This document shows positions 9,147 through 16,506 of a stretch of 64,000 nt of DNA, one piece after another; within the stretch, counting starts at the first letter, position 1; each line of letters begins with the position of its first letter. The notes beneath the pieces are model-generated. The model did not search any database. It was not told the DNA's origin and saw nothing but the letters and a program-made list of their open reading frames with translations. Made by a program: the position numbers and the translations under genes. Origin of the DNA: Brevundimonas pishanensis (lineage in GTDB: Bacteria; Pseudomonadota; Alphaproteobacteria; Caulobacterales; Caulobacteraceae); contig NZ_JAJKBG010000001.1 in NCBI RefSeq assembly GCF_022750635.1, forward strand, positions 124,001 to 188,000, given 5' to 3'.

Positions 9147-9762
9147 GAGCGGCTCTAAACGGACAAAGGCGATCGGATTTTTGATCGGGGCCGTGATCCT
9201 CGGGATCGCGGGCGCAGGGCTGCTATACGTCAAAGGGGACGGCCGGATCAAAGGTTCTGATGCAGGCTCGACGAATGTTTCGTCACTACAGGCCTATGCG
9301 ACGGGCGGACTGTCCAAGATGATCCTGCCCGATCCCGCCCCAGCACCCGATCTGCCGTTCCAGAACGCGGCGGGTGAAGCGCTCCAGTTCAGCGACTTCA
9401 AGGGCAAGGTCACGGTCGTGAACCTGTGGGCCACGTGGTGTGCGCCGTGCAAGATCGAGATGCCAACGCTAGCGGCCTTGGCCAAGCGGTACGAGGGAAG
9501 CGACGATGTGGCGGTTGCGGTTATCAGCATGGATACGGACCGCGCTCAGGAGGCAGCCAAGGCGTTCATCGCCGAGCATGCCCCACTGGCATATTACGCC
9601 GATCCCAAATTCCGCATGGCCTTCGAGTTTCCGGGCAAGGGAGCAATGCCGCAGACGATCATCCTTGATCGTGAAGGGCGCGTTCGCGCCGTCATGATCG
9701 GCGAGGCCGACTGGACCGGGCCGGAAGCCGTCGCCCTGATCGAGGCCCTGATCAAGGAATAG
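9145..9762 (+). CDS. tlpA: TlpA-family thiol:disulfide interchange protein
   Basis: Membrane-anchored periplasmic thioredoxin-like protein of 205 residues. A helix lies near residues 9-29, and the redox motif WCAPC follows in [15 protein letters not shown] near residue 95. The late ISMDTD, GAMPQT and ILDREG segments are typical of TlpA/ResA proteins, which reduce apocytochrome c or copper-site cysteines. The start gives a short basic N-terminus (SGSKRTK) before the helix. Divergent from argH with overlapping start codons. Confidence 0.85.
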   Translation: MSGSKRTKAIGFLIGAVILGIAGAGLLYVKGDGRIKGSDAGSTNVSSLQAYATGGLSKMILPDPAPAPDLPFQNAAGEALQFSDFKGKVTVVNLWATWCAPCKIEMPTLAALAKRYEGSDDVAVAVISMDTDRAQEAAKAFIAEHAPLAYYADPKFRMAFEFPGKGAMPQTIILDREGRVRAVMIGEADWTGPEAVALIEALIKE

Positions 9763-9776
9763 TGCGTAAAGAATAA

Positions 9777-9798
9777 GGGCCGCTCTTTCGAGCGGCCC
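9777..9798. terminator. Intergenic hairpin between tlpA and Ala-rich lipoprotein
   Basis: GGGCCGCTC / GAGCGGCCC with a 4-nt loop, between convergent genes. On the minus strand the stem is followed by TTATTCTTT, so it fits better as the lipoprotein terminator. Confidence 0.6.
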
Positions 9799-9828
9799 CC
9801 GGATGCCTTGGCATCAAACCCGTTGGAC

Positions 9829-10158
9829 TTAGTTGCCTTCGAGCTTAGCGCGGGCGTCGGCTGCAGCCTGTTCGGTCGTGGCAGCAGCAGCAACGGCACC
9901 ATCCTTGATGGTTTCACCGGCCTTGTCGGCGGCAGCAGCGGTCGAAGCGGCAGCGTCCGAAGCCGCAGCCTTGGTGGCGTCGGCAGCGCTGTCAGCAGCG
10001 GTTGCAGCGGCGTCGCCAGCGTGTTCGGCAGCGGCAGCAGCGTCAGCAGCAGCGGCGTTTGCGTCGGCAGCGGCCTTGTCTTGTTCAGGTTGGGTGCAAG
10101 CAGCAGCGCCAAGAGCCAGAACGGCAGCAGCGGCGATGGAAAGCGAACGAATACGCAT
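9829..10158 (-). CDS. Ala-rich lipoprotein with helical heptad-like repeats
   Basis: A 109-residue protein from ATG 10158, immediately after GGGGGATTGATCCC. It has a signal peptide and a lipobox ending GAAAC near residue 21. The mature part is nearly all Ala with periodic Asp, Lys, Glu and Thr, and so likely forms an amphipathic helix or coiled coil, vaguely like Lpp or entericidin relatives. No enzymatic domain is visible. A near match to the EcfG promoter (GCAAC, 16 nt, CGTT) lies at 10208-10232 on the same strand. Confidence 0.65.
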   Translation of the reverse strand: MRIRSLSIAAAAVLALGAAACTQPEQDKAAADANAAAADAAAAAEHAGDAAATAADSAADATKAAASDAAASTAAAADKAGETIKDGAVAAAATTEQAAADARAKLEGN

Positions 10159-10207
10159 GGGATCAATCCCCCTTCGAAGAGGCCGCCTAATGCGGTCCGA
10201 GGGTGAT

Positions 10208-10232
10208 AACGTTCTCGTGATAGTCCGGTTGC
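10208..10232 (-). promoter_or_regulatory. Weak EcfG-like promoter upstream of Ala-rich lipoprotein
   Basis: Read on the minus strand: GCAAC, 16 nt, CGTT, one mismatch from GGAAC-N16/17-CGTT. The -10 end is about 50 bp upstream of the lipoprotein start. Suggestive only. Confidence 0.25.
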
Positions 10233-10249
10233 AAAATCGTGATCGAATT

Positions 10250-10909
10250 TCAGAACAGCTCGCCTTGGGGCGGCGGAGCCTTGGTCTCGCGCGGCTTATT
10301 CGCGCCCGCACGCGGGGCTTGAACAGCAACCAGCGTACCTGCCGGTGGCGGTAACAGGACGTCTTTGGAAGGCGCGCGGTCGAATAGCCAGTCCGACCAA
10401 CACGCAGCCAGCAACGGCAGGACGCCGCGGGTGTGGAACGGCGCGACATCGGCTCCGGGCTCTGCGGTAAGCAATGAGAAGCGGACGTGGTCTCCGGTGG
10501 CCCTCCAAAGCGCAGCGAGCATCAGCAAGCTTTCGTCCGGCGCATACAATCGCCAGCGGGTTTTTGGTGTGGCTTCGCCTGTAAACTCGTAGAAGCCGGA
10601 CACCGGCACGAGCGCTCGCCCGCTGGCTTCCTTATTGGTGAAGTGACGGCCTTCGGTGCGGAAGTTGATTACGGGCCACGCCTTTTTGCCATCGGCGCGG
10701 GTCGGGGCATCGAACCCGAAACCGCCCATCAGTGCTTCGGCCTGCTCGCCCTCACCCGCCCTTACCAACACCGACGGGTTGGTGGGGCGTACCTCGTCTC
10801 GCGGTTCCAGATTGGGGATACCGCCGCGAAAGACGAGGCCAATCCCCGTCTCGGAAAAGGTCTCGACCAATTGGGTCACGGAGAATTTGGCTTCGTAGGA
10901 GGCGCACAT
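10250..10909 (-). CDS. SOS response-associated peptidase (SRAP/YedK, HMCES-like)
   Basis: SRAP proteins use Cys2 to form a covalent crosslink with abasic sites in single-stranded DNA. ATG 10909 gives MCASYEAKF, placing the required cysteine at position 2 after Met removal; the longer frame to 10978 would bury it. Also visible are NFRTEG, GFYEF with the conserved Glu, and the His of FHTRGVLPLL. The 219-residue length is normal. It is divergent from the outer membrane protein gene, and the 275 bp between them hold no evident gene. Confidence 0.88.
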   Translation of the reverse strand: MCASYEAKFSVTQLVETFSETGIGLVFRGGIPNLEPRDEVRPTNPSVLVRAGEGEQAEALMGGFGFDAPTRADGKKAWPVINFRTEGRHFTNKEASGRALVPVSGFYEFTGEATPKTRWRLYAPDESLLMLAALWRATGDHVRFSLLTAEPGADVAPFHTRGVLPLLAACWSDWLFDRAPSKDVLLPPPAGTLVAVQAPRAGANKPRETKAPPPQGELF

Positions 10910-11184
10910 GCTGATCGTCCCTTCACAGCCACCATCCGGTGAAAATGCGAGCCGTTCAAGCGCCGGACGGAACGGCACCCGCCAACAAAAATGCGTGCCG
11001 ACTTCATCCGTCTACGGACACGCTTCGTAGATAGCTCAGTTGGCGAGATGCCGACACTTCCGGGCGAGGCTGGCGGGACGTCGGCTGCTTCGTCAGGGGC
11101 GACAGCGACCATGGGGTGTGCCGGTGCGCGCCATGGTCCTGCGCATCCAACCCCTGTCTTCTCAGCTCTTTTCAGGATCATCGT

Positions 11185-11967
11185 ATGTTCAAGACGTTTT
11201 TGATCACATCGGTCGCGACCCTCGCGGTTGCCGGTAGCGTGCAGGCACAGACGGCTCCCGGCCGCTGGTCGGTGAGCCTCGAGGCAGGTGCCGAGTTCCC
11301 CGTCGACGGAGACGTACATGGCGGCGCGACCGCTCGCGTGCCGGATCTGGGGCCGCTCAATCCGGCTCTGGCGGGGGTCGATGCCGAGCTTCGCATCCAG
11401 CCTCGCAGCTTTGATGACATCTATGGCGAGGGCATGAGCATCGGTGCCCAGTTCGCCTATGAGATGATGGAGAACGGCGAAGCGTTCGGCACCGTCCGCT
11501 ATATGAAGGCCGACGAGGGCCGCGTTCAGGTCGGTGGCGCATTCGTGCCTGCCCTCAACGCTACTTTGCCGGTCTATGGCATTTTCAGCGATTATGAATC
11601 TTGGGCCATCGAGGCAGGCTATCGCCAGTATTTCGGCAACGGCCCGCTGAAGCCTTATGTGGCCGGCCGTCTGGGGGCGGTCTTCACCGACAAGATCAGC
11701 GCCACTTTCGAAATCCCTGACGGCGGCATCACCATCGCCGATGCGCCGTTCTATGACAGCTCCACCAGCTTCACAGCAGGACTGGATGTGGGCGTGTCCT
11801 ACGCCGTCAGCGACATGGTCACGCTGCAGGCTGAAACCGGTATCCGCCACATCACCAAGCTGGAAGACGACGACAGCGCGATTGGCGGTCTTGGGCTCGC
11901 GTCGATCAACAATGTGGGCGAACGCACGTACATGCCTTTGACGGTACGTGCCCGGTTCGCGTTCTAG
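11185..11967 (+). CDS. Outer membrane beta-barrel protein
   Basis: A 260-residue protein from ATG 11185 with a signal peptide (about 1-21, ending VQA|QT). Repeated amphipathic strands, several with aromatic girdles, end in LTVRARFAF, whose C-terminal Phe is typical for BAM-dependent barrels. It resembles OmpA/OmpW-like porin-sized barrels, but I do not recognise a specific family. The in-frame extension upstream to 11116 lacks signal-peptide character. The transcript probably runs to the terminator at about 12155 through a structured 188-nt 3' region. Confidence 0.7.
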   Translation: MFKTFLITSVATLAVAGSVQAQTAPGRWSVSLEAGAEFPVDGDVHGGATARVPDLGPLNPALAGVDAELRIQPRSFDDIYGEGMSIGAQFAYEMMENGEAFGTVRYMKADEGRVQVGGAFVPALNATLPVYGIFSDYESWAIEAGYRQYFGNGPLKPYVAGRLGAVFTDKISATFEIPDGGITIADAPFYDSSTSFTAGLDVGVSYAVSDMVTLQAETGIRHITKLEDDDSAIGGLGLASINNVGERTYMPLTVRARFAF

Positions 11968-11979
11968 GTCCGGCGCTGA

Positions 11980-12155
11980 AAGGTCGCTGCGGGAGCAACC
12001 CCGAACCCGCAGCGGCCCTAAGCAAGATGTGCCGCAGGAAGGTCCTCTCTCTGTCCTTTGGCACAACCGGACTTAGGGCGTGGCGAACGACCGGCCCGCC
12101 CCTTGTTGTTTCCGTGAGGCGGAGGTGCGCTCAATGCGCGCCTCCGCTCTTTTTA
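11980..12155 (+). ncRNA. Candidate structured RNA or folded 3' UTR
   Basis: Three successive structures follow the outer membrane protein gene. A 12-bp stem pairs 11982-11993 with 12006-12017. A nested hairpin pairs CCTAAG near 12017-12022 with CTTAGG at 12072-12077, then TGTGCC 12028-12033 with GGCACA 12060-12065, then AAGG 12039-12042 with CCTT 12055-12058. Last is an intrinsic terminator at 12119-12155. The innermost loop is pyrimidine-rich (TCCTCTCTCTGT). I do not recognise tmRNA, SRP, RNase P or 6S motifs. It could be a separate sRNA or a 3'-UTR-derived one. Confidence 0.4.
12119..12155 (+). terminator. Intrinsic terminator
   Basis: GCGGAGGTGCGC / GCGCGCCTCCGC (one G-T pair), loop TCAAT, followed by TCTTTTT. 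It closes the structured region after the outer membrane protein gene. Confidence 0.85.
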
Positions 12156-12678
12156 TACGGATGCACCGATAGCCGCCCAGCGCGAACGCGGGCGGTGACG
12201 GGAAGGCTGGGCGAGGCACCGGAACGACGTCCGGAAAAAAGATAGGTTTACCGTTTCGACGAAGTCAGATGCCTCGCGCGGAAGTTATTCACGAGCTTGG
12301 GGCAGGCACCGTTGTTGGCGGTTACCCCCAGCGCCCGTGGCGGGCAGTTCTAGCCGACGACCAGAACTGGAACGGTCCGGGTATCCACCCCGACCCTTGC
12401 CGGAACCTCTTCGTCCGAGTGCAGCGCATCGACAGGCTCCACCGGCGTCATGCGTGTATATGACCCCCGCTCTTCTCGCTCCCGCCGCCGCATCGGATCG
12501 CCGGCCGAGCGAGCCCTCCCCTGCGACGGGACGCGGGGATTATGCGGGAGGGTTTAGGTAGGGCGAGTTGATTGAAGAAGATGCGCTAGCTGACGACGAC
12601 TAGGCAGATTACCAAGAACCATATGCTCTCCACCCTTAATGCTAAAAATAACTTTTGACGATTTAGTTAAAAGCATTA
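12156..12678. other. Gene-free interval with a hairpin near the edge of the AT-rich patch
   Basis: No coding region is convincing here; short open frames on both strands lack start signals and family features. A hairpin pairs CCCTCCC 12514-12520 with GGGAGGG 12546-12552, with an alternative inner pairing of CCCC/GGGG. Beyond about 12560 the base composition drops sharply in GC, continuing into the HEPN-type gene. Confidence 0.5.
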
Positions 12679-13260
12679 TTAAAACAAGGTCTTAAGCAAT
12701 CTATCTACACCAGAGATTAGATCATCTACCTCCTCAATAGTCGGTTCTCGTTCTTTATTATGATCACATAAGTTGCGGAGATCACCCAATCGCGTGATTC
12801 CGCGCCAGATCGGAATATCGATCACTTCAGCTGATTTTAAGCTGTCATTGAAATCCGCAATTGTCAGATTCTTCTTTGCAATTTTCACGTCGTGATTAGA
12901 GCAAACTTGCGCCAAGTGACGCTCCAGCACGACACCCGCCATTGCGCCAGCCGCTCGCGCGAACTTTTGTTTTAGTAGGTGCCGTGCAGCGGAGATTTCG
13001 GAATCAAATAAGTCCGCTTGCACGAGTTGCTTGATATCGAAAAGGCTCGAATCGAAGCGTCGTTTCGTCGCCGCCACGATATTTATCATCTGCTCAAATT
13101 GAGGCATCGCTGCAGATGGATCAACTTTCACGTCACCGTAACCGGTCGTAACCTTCAATCCTTGGAGATAATCCTCCATGACGTAATTACCAAAACCTAT
13201 ATCTTTACGACTCTTAGGTTTTTCGTGCAGTCGAACAAAATCATTTAAACGATCAGGCAA
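12679..13260 (-). CDS. HEPN-type protein, C-terminal fragment of a frameshifted gene
   Basis: The 193-residue frame opens at TTG 13260, but the same frame codes family-like sequence further upstream (FKIKYESWYSESKALIRQLL) with no start. It is the 3' part of a gene that begins at 13490. Near the C-terminus is RNLCDH, matching the RX4-6H motif of HEPN RNases and toxins, in LGDLRNLCDHNKEREPTIEE. The middle (SLFDIKQLVQADLFDSEI) is typical of a family I know only as uncharacterised. GC content is clearly lower than its neighbours. Function is unproven; HEPN proteins often act in toxin-antitoxin or antiphage systems. Confidence 0.6.
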   Translation of the reverse strand: MPDRLNDFVRLHEKPKSRKDIGFGNYVMEDYLQGLKVTTGYGDVKVDPSAAMPQFEQMINIVAATKRRFDSSLFDIKQLVQADLFDSEISAARHLLKQKFARAAGAMAGVVLERHLAQVCSNHDVKIAKKNLTIADFNDSLKSAEVIDIPIWRGITRLGDLRNLCDHNKEREPTIEEVDDLISGVDRLLKTLF

Positions 13261-13268
13261 TAACTGCC

Positions 13269-13490
13269 TTATGAGTGCTTTGCTCTCAGAATACCAAGAT
13301 TCGTATTTAATCTTGAAGCTAGGTAGTTTTTCAAGAACTTCTCCGCTTCTTCACCTCCAAGCTGATCTCTTACCTGAGCGTCAAAAACATCTTCACCGAT
13401 TACTTTACGGTGCATTGCATAAGAAAGCTGATTTCCTAACTCGATTAGTGAATCAAGGTCTGCTCGATAGCGATCTAGATTGGATTTCAT
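13269..13490 (-). pseudogene. N-terminal fragment of the frameshifted HEPN-type gene
   Basis: ATG 13490 is preceded by GAGGG at a good distance and reads MKSNLDRYRADLDSLIELGN onward for about 56 residues in the native frame, up to EEAEKFLK. The frame is then lost at an A5 run (T5 on the plus strand, 13327-13331). Adding one A there would restore FLKKLPSFKIKYESWYSE and join the two parts into one protein of about 270 residues. This could be a true mutation, a sequencing error in a homopolymer, or less likely recoding. Confidence 0.65.
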
Positions 13491-13509
13491 CGTAGCCCTC
13501 GTTATTGAT

Positions 13510-13608
13510 GAGTCGGGTGGCAGAGTTTGAGGTAAAGCTGGTGTAGAGGGTGCCGTTTCGTCCGCTGGCCATGATGTAGGTGGCGATATAAGGGCGGCGC
13601 GGGTCCAT
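13510..13608 (-). pseudogene. 5' remnant of a GIY-YIG nuclease gene
   Basis: From ATG 13608 the minus strand reads MDPRRPYIATYIMASGRNGT followed by LYTSFTSNSATRL. This matches the start of small GIY-YIG proteins (usually YIMAS.RNGTLYxGVTSDLxRR). The similarity then stops and runs into the HEPN-type gene's leader. The catalytic Arg/Glu part is missing, so it is a truncated relic, in a different frame from the longer open frame here. Confidence 0.6.
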
Positions 13609-13638
13609 ATGGTGACGCTATCTAGCATTTCGACGTTC

Positions 13639-13734
13639 GTCATCCTCCGACTTGATCGGAGGATCCAGAGGAACAGTCACGCCATATGAAAGCGGTGTAT
13701 GGATCCCCCGATCTTCGCTTCGTCGGAGTATGAC
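13639..13734. repeat. Long imperfect palindromic (REP-like) element
   Basis: GTCATCCTCCGAC at 13639-13651 is mirrored by GTCGGAGTATGAC at 13722-13734. GATCGGAGGATCCA at 13654-13667 is mirrored by TGGATCCCCCGATC at 13700-13713 (13 of 14 match). The left arm can also fold on itself (CTCCGA/TCGGAG). It lies just upstream of the GIY-YIG remnant. I recall similar intergenic palindromes from Caulobacterales genomes; copy number elsewhere cannot be checked here. Confidence 0.7.
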
Positions 13735-13753
13735 GAGCGTGAGAAACAAACGA

Positions 13754-13780
13754 AAAGGGCGGCTCAATGAGCCGCCCTTT
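13754..13780. terminator. clpB terminator
   Basis: AAAGGGCGGCTC / GAGCCGCCCTTT with a 3-nt loop, directly after clpB. On the minus strand it is followed by TCGTTTGTTTC. Confidence 0.8.
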
Positions 13781-13784
13781 CGCC

Positions 13785-16373
13785 TTAGTGGACTTGGGGT
13801 TTGCCGATTTGGAGGCCGTTCTCGCCTGCGGAGACGTGGACCACCGAGCCGTCGTTGAACTCTCCGGCGAGGAGTTTGCGGGCCATGGGGTCGACCAGTT
13901 GTTTCTGGATGACGCGTTTCAGCGGGCGGGCGCCGTAGACGGGGTCGTAGCCCTTGTCGGCGAACCAGTTGAGGGCGCTGTCGTCCAGAGCCAGCGTTAG
14001 GCGGCGCTCGTTCATGAGGGCTTCGAGACGCTTGAGCTGGATGCGGACGATGCCGCCCATCTGTTCGCGGCCGAGGCGTTTGAACAGGATGATCTCGTCG
14101 ATCCGGTTCAGGAACTCGGGGCGGAAGTGGGCGCGGACCTGGTCCATCACCATCGGGCGCACGGCCTCGACATCATCGCCCTCGCCCTGATTGGCGAGGA
14201 ACTCCGACCCCATGTTGGAGGTCATGATGATGAGGGTGTTTTTGAAGTCGATGGTGCGGCCCTGACCGTCGGTCAGGCGACCGTCGTCCAGCACCTGCAA
14301 CAGGATGTTGAAGACGTCTGGGTGGGCCTTTTCGACCTCGTCAAACAGGATGACCTGATAGGGGCGACGGCGCACGGCCTCGGTCAGAGCGCCGCCCTCG
14401 TCGTATCCAACATAGCCCGGAGGGGCACCGATCAGGCGGCTGACCGAGTGTTTCTCCATGTATTCGGACATGTCGATGCGGGTGATGGCGCTGTCGTCGT
14501 CGAACAGGAACTCGGCCAGAGCCTTGGTCAGCTCGGTCTTGCCCACGCCCGTGGGCCCGAGGAAGAGGAAGGAGCCGATGGGCTTGTTCGGGTCGTTCAG
14601 GCCCGCACGCGCACGGCGCACGGCGTCGGACACGGCGGCCAGCGCGTCATCCTGACCGACGACGCGGTTACGTAGCGCATCCTCCATCACCAGCAGTTTT
14701 TCGCGCTCGCCTTCCAGCATCTTGTCGACGGGGACGCCGGTCCAGCGGGAGACGACGGCGGCGATTTGCTCGGCATCGACCACTTCGGCAGCGAGGGCCG
14801 AGGCCTTTTGCTCTTCGTTGGCTTGGGCCTCTTCGAGCTGGCGTTCCAGTTGCGGGATCTGGCCGTAGGCGATTTCGGACGCGCGGGCGAGATCACCCGA
14901 ACGCTGGGCGTTGGTCAGTTCAAGACGCAGGCGGTCCAGCGTCTCGCGCAGTTGGGCGGACTGCCCGACCTTGTCCTTGGCGGCCTTCCACGCGGTGGTC
15001 ATGTCCTCGGACTGAGCTTCCAGATCAGCGATTTCGTCCTCGAGCTTTTCAAGGCGCAGGCGCGAGGCGTCGTCGTCTTCTTTCTTTAGGGCTTCGCGTT
15101 CGATCTTGAGCTGGACGAGGCGGCGGTCGATTTCGTCCAGAGCCTCGGGCTTGGAGTCCACGGCCATGCGCACGCGGGAGGCAGCTTCGTCCACGAGGTC
15201 GATGGCCTTGTCCGGCAAGAATCGGTCGGTGATGTAGCGGTTCGACAGGGTCGCTGCGGCCACGATGGCGCTGTCGGAGATACGGACGCCGTGGTGGACT
15301 TCGTACTTCTCCTTCAGGCCCCGCAGGATGGAGACAGTGTCTTCGACCGTCGGCTCCTCGACCATGACCGGCTGGAAGCGACGGGCCAGAGCGGCGTCTT
15401 TTTCAACGTGCTTGCGGTATTCATCCAGCGTGGTCGCGCCGACGCAGTGCAGTTCGCCGCGGGCAAGGGCGGGCTTGAGCAGGTTGGACGCATCCATTGC
15501 GCCGTCGCCCTTACCGGCACCGACCAGCGTGTGCATTTCGTCGATGAAGAGGATGATGCCGCCTTCGGCTGCGGCGACCTCGTTGAGGACAGCTTTCAGG
15601 CGTTCCTCGAACTCGCCACGGTATTTGGCACCGGCGATCAGGCTGCCCATGTCCAGCGACAGAACCTTTTTGTCACGCAGGCTCTCGGGCACGTCGCCGT
15701 TAACGATGCGTAGCGCCAAGCCTTCGACAATGGCGGTCTTACCCACGCCCGGTTCACCGATCAGGACGGGGTTGTTCTTGGTGCGGCGGGCGAGGACCTG
15801 AATGGTACGGCGGATTTCTTCGTCGCGGCCGATGACCGGATCGATCTTGCCGTCAGCGGCGGCTAGCGTCAGATCGCGGGCATAGCGTTTCAGGGCGTCA
15901 TAGCCGTCTTCGGCGCTGGCGCTGTCGGCGGTCTGGCCCTTGCGGATTTCGGTGATGGCGGCGTCCATCTTGGCGGGGGTTACGCCCACGGCCTTGAGCA
16001 CATTGGCCGCTACGCCGCCTTCGTGGGCAAGGGCGGAGAGAAGGCGCTCGGTCGTGACGAAGGCGTCGCCTGCGGCCTTGGCGTCGTCCTCGGCCTTGGC
16101 AAAGACGCGGGCGGTGTCGCCGTCCATATAGAGCTGGCCGTTGCCGCCGGTGACCTGCGGGCGCTTCTTCAGCGCGGTCTCGATGTCGGCAATGGCGCGG
16201 TTGGCGTCACCGCCAGCCTTGGTGATCAGATTGCGGGCAAGGCCGTCGCGTTCTTCGAGCAGGACTTTGAGCAGGTGCTCGGGTGCGAACTGTTGGTGGC
16301 GGCGGGCGAGCGCCAGCGACTGGGCCGACTGGATAGCCTGTTTGGCGCGGTCGGAATATTGTTCAATGTTCAT
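13785..16373 (-). CDS. clpB: ATP-dependent disaggregase ClpB
   Basis: Hsp100 chaperone that extracts proteins from aggregates with DnaK. It has 862 residues: an N domain, AAA1 (Walker A GEPGVGKT, about residue 210), a middle coiled coil (about 405-525), and AAA2 (Walker A GPTGVGKT, about 607) with the D2 pore loop GYVGYDEG. I chose ATG 16373 ([12 protein letters not shown]) over ATG 16382, because AGGGG ends only a base or so from the upstream ATG but lies 9 bases from the chosen one. A possible heat-shock promoter is at 16445-16475. Confidence 0.95.
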   Translation of the reverse strand: MNIEQYSDRAKQAIQSAQSLALARRHQQFAPEHLLKVLLEERDGLARNLITKAGGDANRAIADIETALKKRPQVTGGNGQLYMDGDTARVFAKAEDDAKAAGDAFVTTERLLSALAHEGGVAANVLKAVGVTPAKMDAAITEIRKGQTADSASAEDGYDALKRYARDLTLAAADGKIDPVIGRDEEIRRTIQVLARRTKNNPVLIGEPGVGKTAIVEGLALRIVNGDVPESLRDKKVLSLDMGSLIAGAKYRGEFEERLKAVLNEVAAAEGGIILFIDEMHTLVGAGKGDGAMDASNLLKPALARGELHCVGATTLDEYRKHVEKDAALARRFQPVMVEEPTVEDTVSILRGLKEKYEVHHGVRISDSAIVAAATLSNRYITDRFLPDKAIDLVDEAASRVRMAVDSKPEALDEIDRRLVQLKIEREALKKEDDDASRLRLEKLEDEIADLEAQSEDMTTAWKAAKDKVGQSAQLRETLDRLRLELTNAQRSGDLARASEIAYGQIPQLERQLEEAQANEEQKASALAAEVVDAEQIAAVVSRWTGVPVDKMLEGEREKLLVMEDALRNRVVGQDDALAAVSDAVRRARAGLNDPNKPIGSFLFLGPTGVGKTELTKALAEFLFDDDSAITRIDMSEYMEKHSVSRLIGAPPGYVGYDEGGALTEAVRRRPYQVILFDEVEKAHPDVFNILLQVLDDGRLTDGQGRTIDFKNTLIIMTSNMGSEFLANQGEGDDVEAVRPMVMDQVRAHFRPEFLNRIDEIILFKRLGREQMGGIVRIQLKRLEALMNERRLTLALDDSALNWFADKGYDPVYGARPLKRVIQKQLVDPMARKLLAGEFNDGSVVHVSAGENGLQIGKPQVH

Positions 16374-16444
16374 TCTGGGCATCCCCTGAGAGGCGGATTA
16401 GTGGGCCGCGCCCCGCATTTGCAGCGACGCGGCCCCGATGAGTC

Positions 16445-16475
16445 TCAGGTGGGAAACCCGCTGTTCTTGCGCAAG
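16445..16475 (-). promoter_or_regulatory. Possible RpoH (sigma-32) promoter of clpB
   Basis: On the minus strand CCCCTTGCGC is followed about 15 nt later by CCCACCTGA, a partial match to CTTGAA ... CCCCATNT. It lies about 70 bp upstream of the start codon, where heat-shock control of clpB would be expected. The -10 part is weak. Confidence 0.3.
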
Positions 16476-16506
16476 GGGATTTCCCTGCAAAAACAGTGGC
16501 GGTCGA

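Noticed and set aside
11028..11060. tRNA-like string GATAGCTCAGTTGGCGAG
   Set aside because: It resembles a D-arm, but there is no matching anticodon arm, T-arm GTTCGAATC or acceptor stem downstream.
10876..12066. 396-codon minus-strand frame over the outer membrane protein gene
   Set aside because: Antisense to a protein with a signal peptide and barrel pattern; it has no recognisable domain.
12027..12561. Short plus-strand ORFs after the outer membrane protein gene
   Set aside because: They lack start signals and family features, and the first overlaps the terminator and folded RNA region.
13491..13643. Extension of the HEPN N-terminal frame to 13643
   Set aside because: In this stretch a different frame carries the GIY-YIG-like sequence, and ATG 13490 has a good GAGGG upstream.
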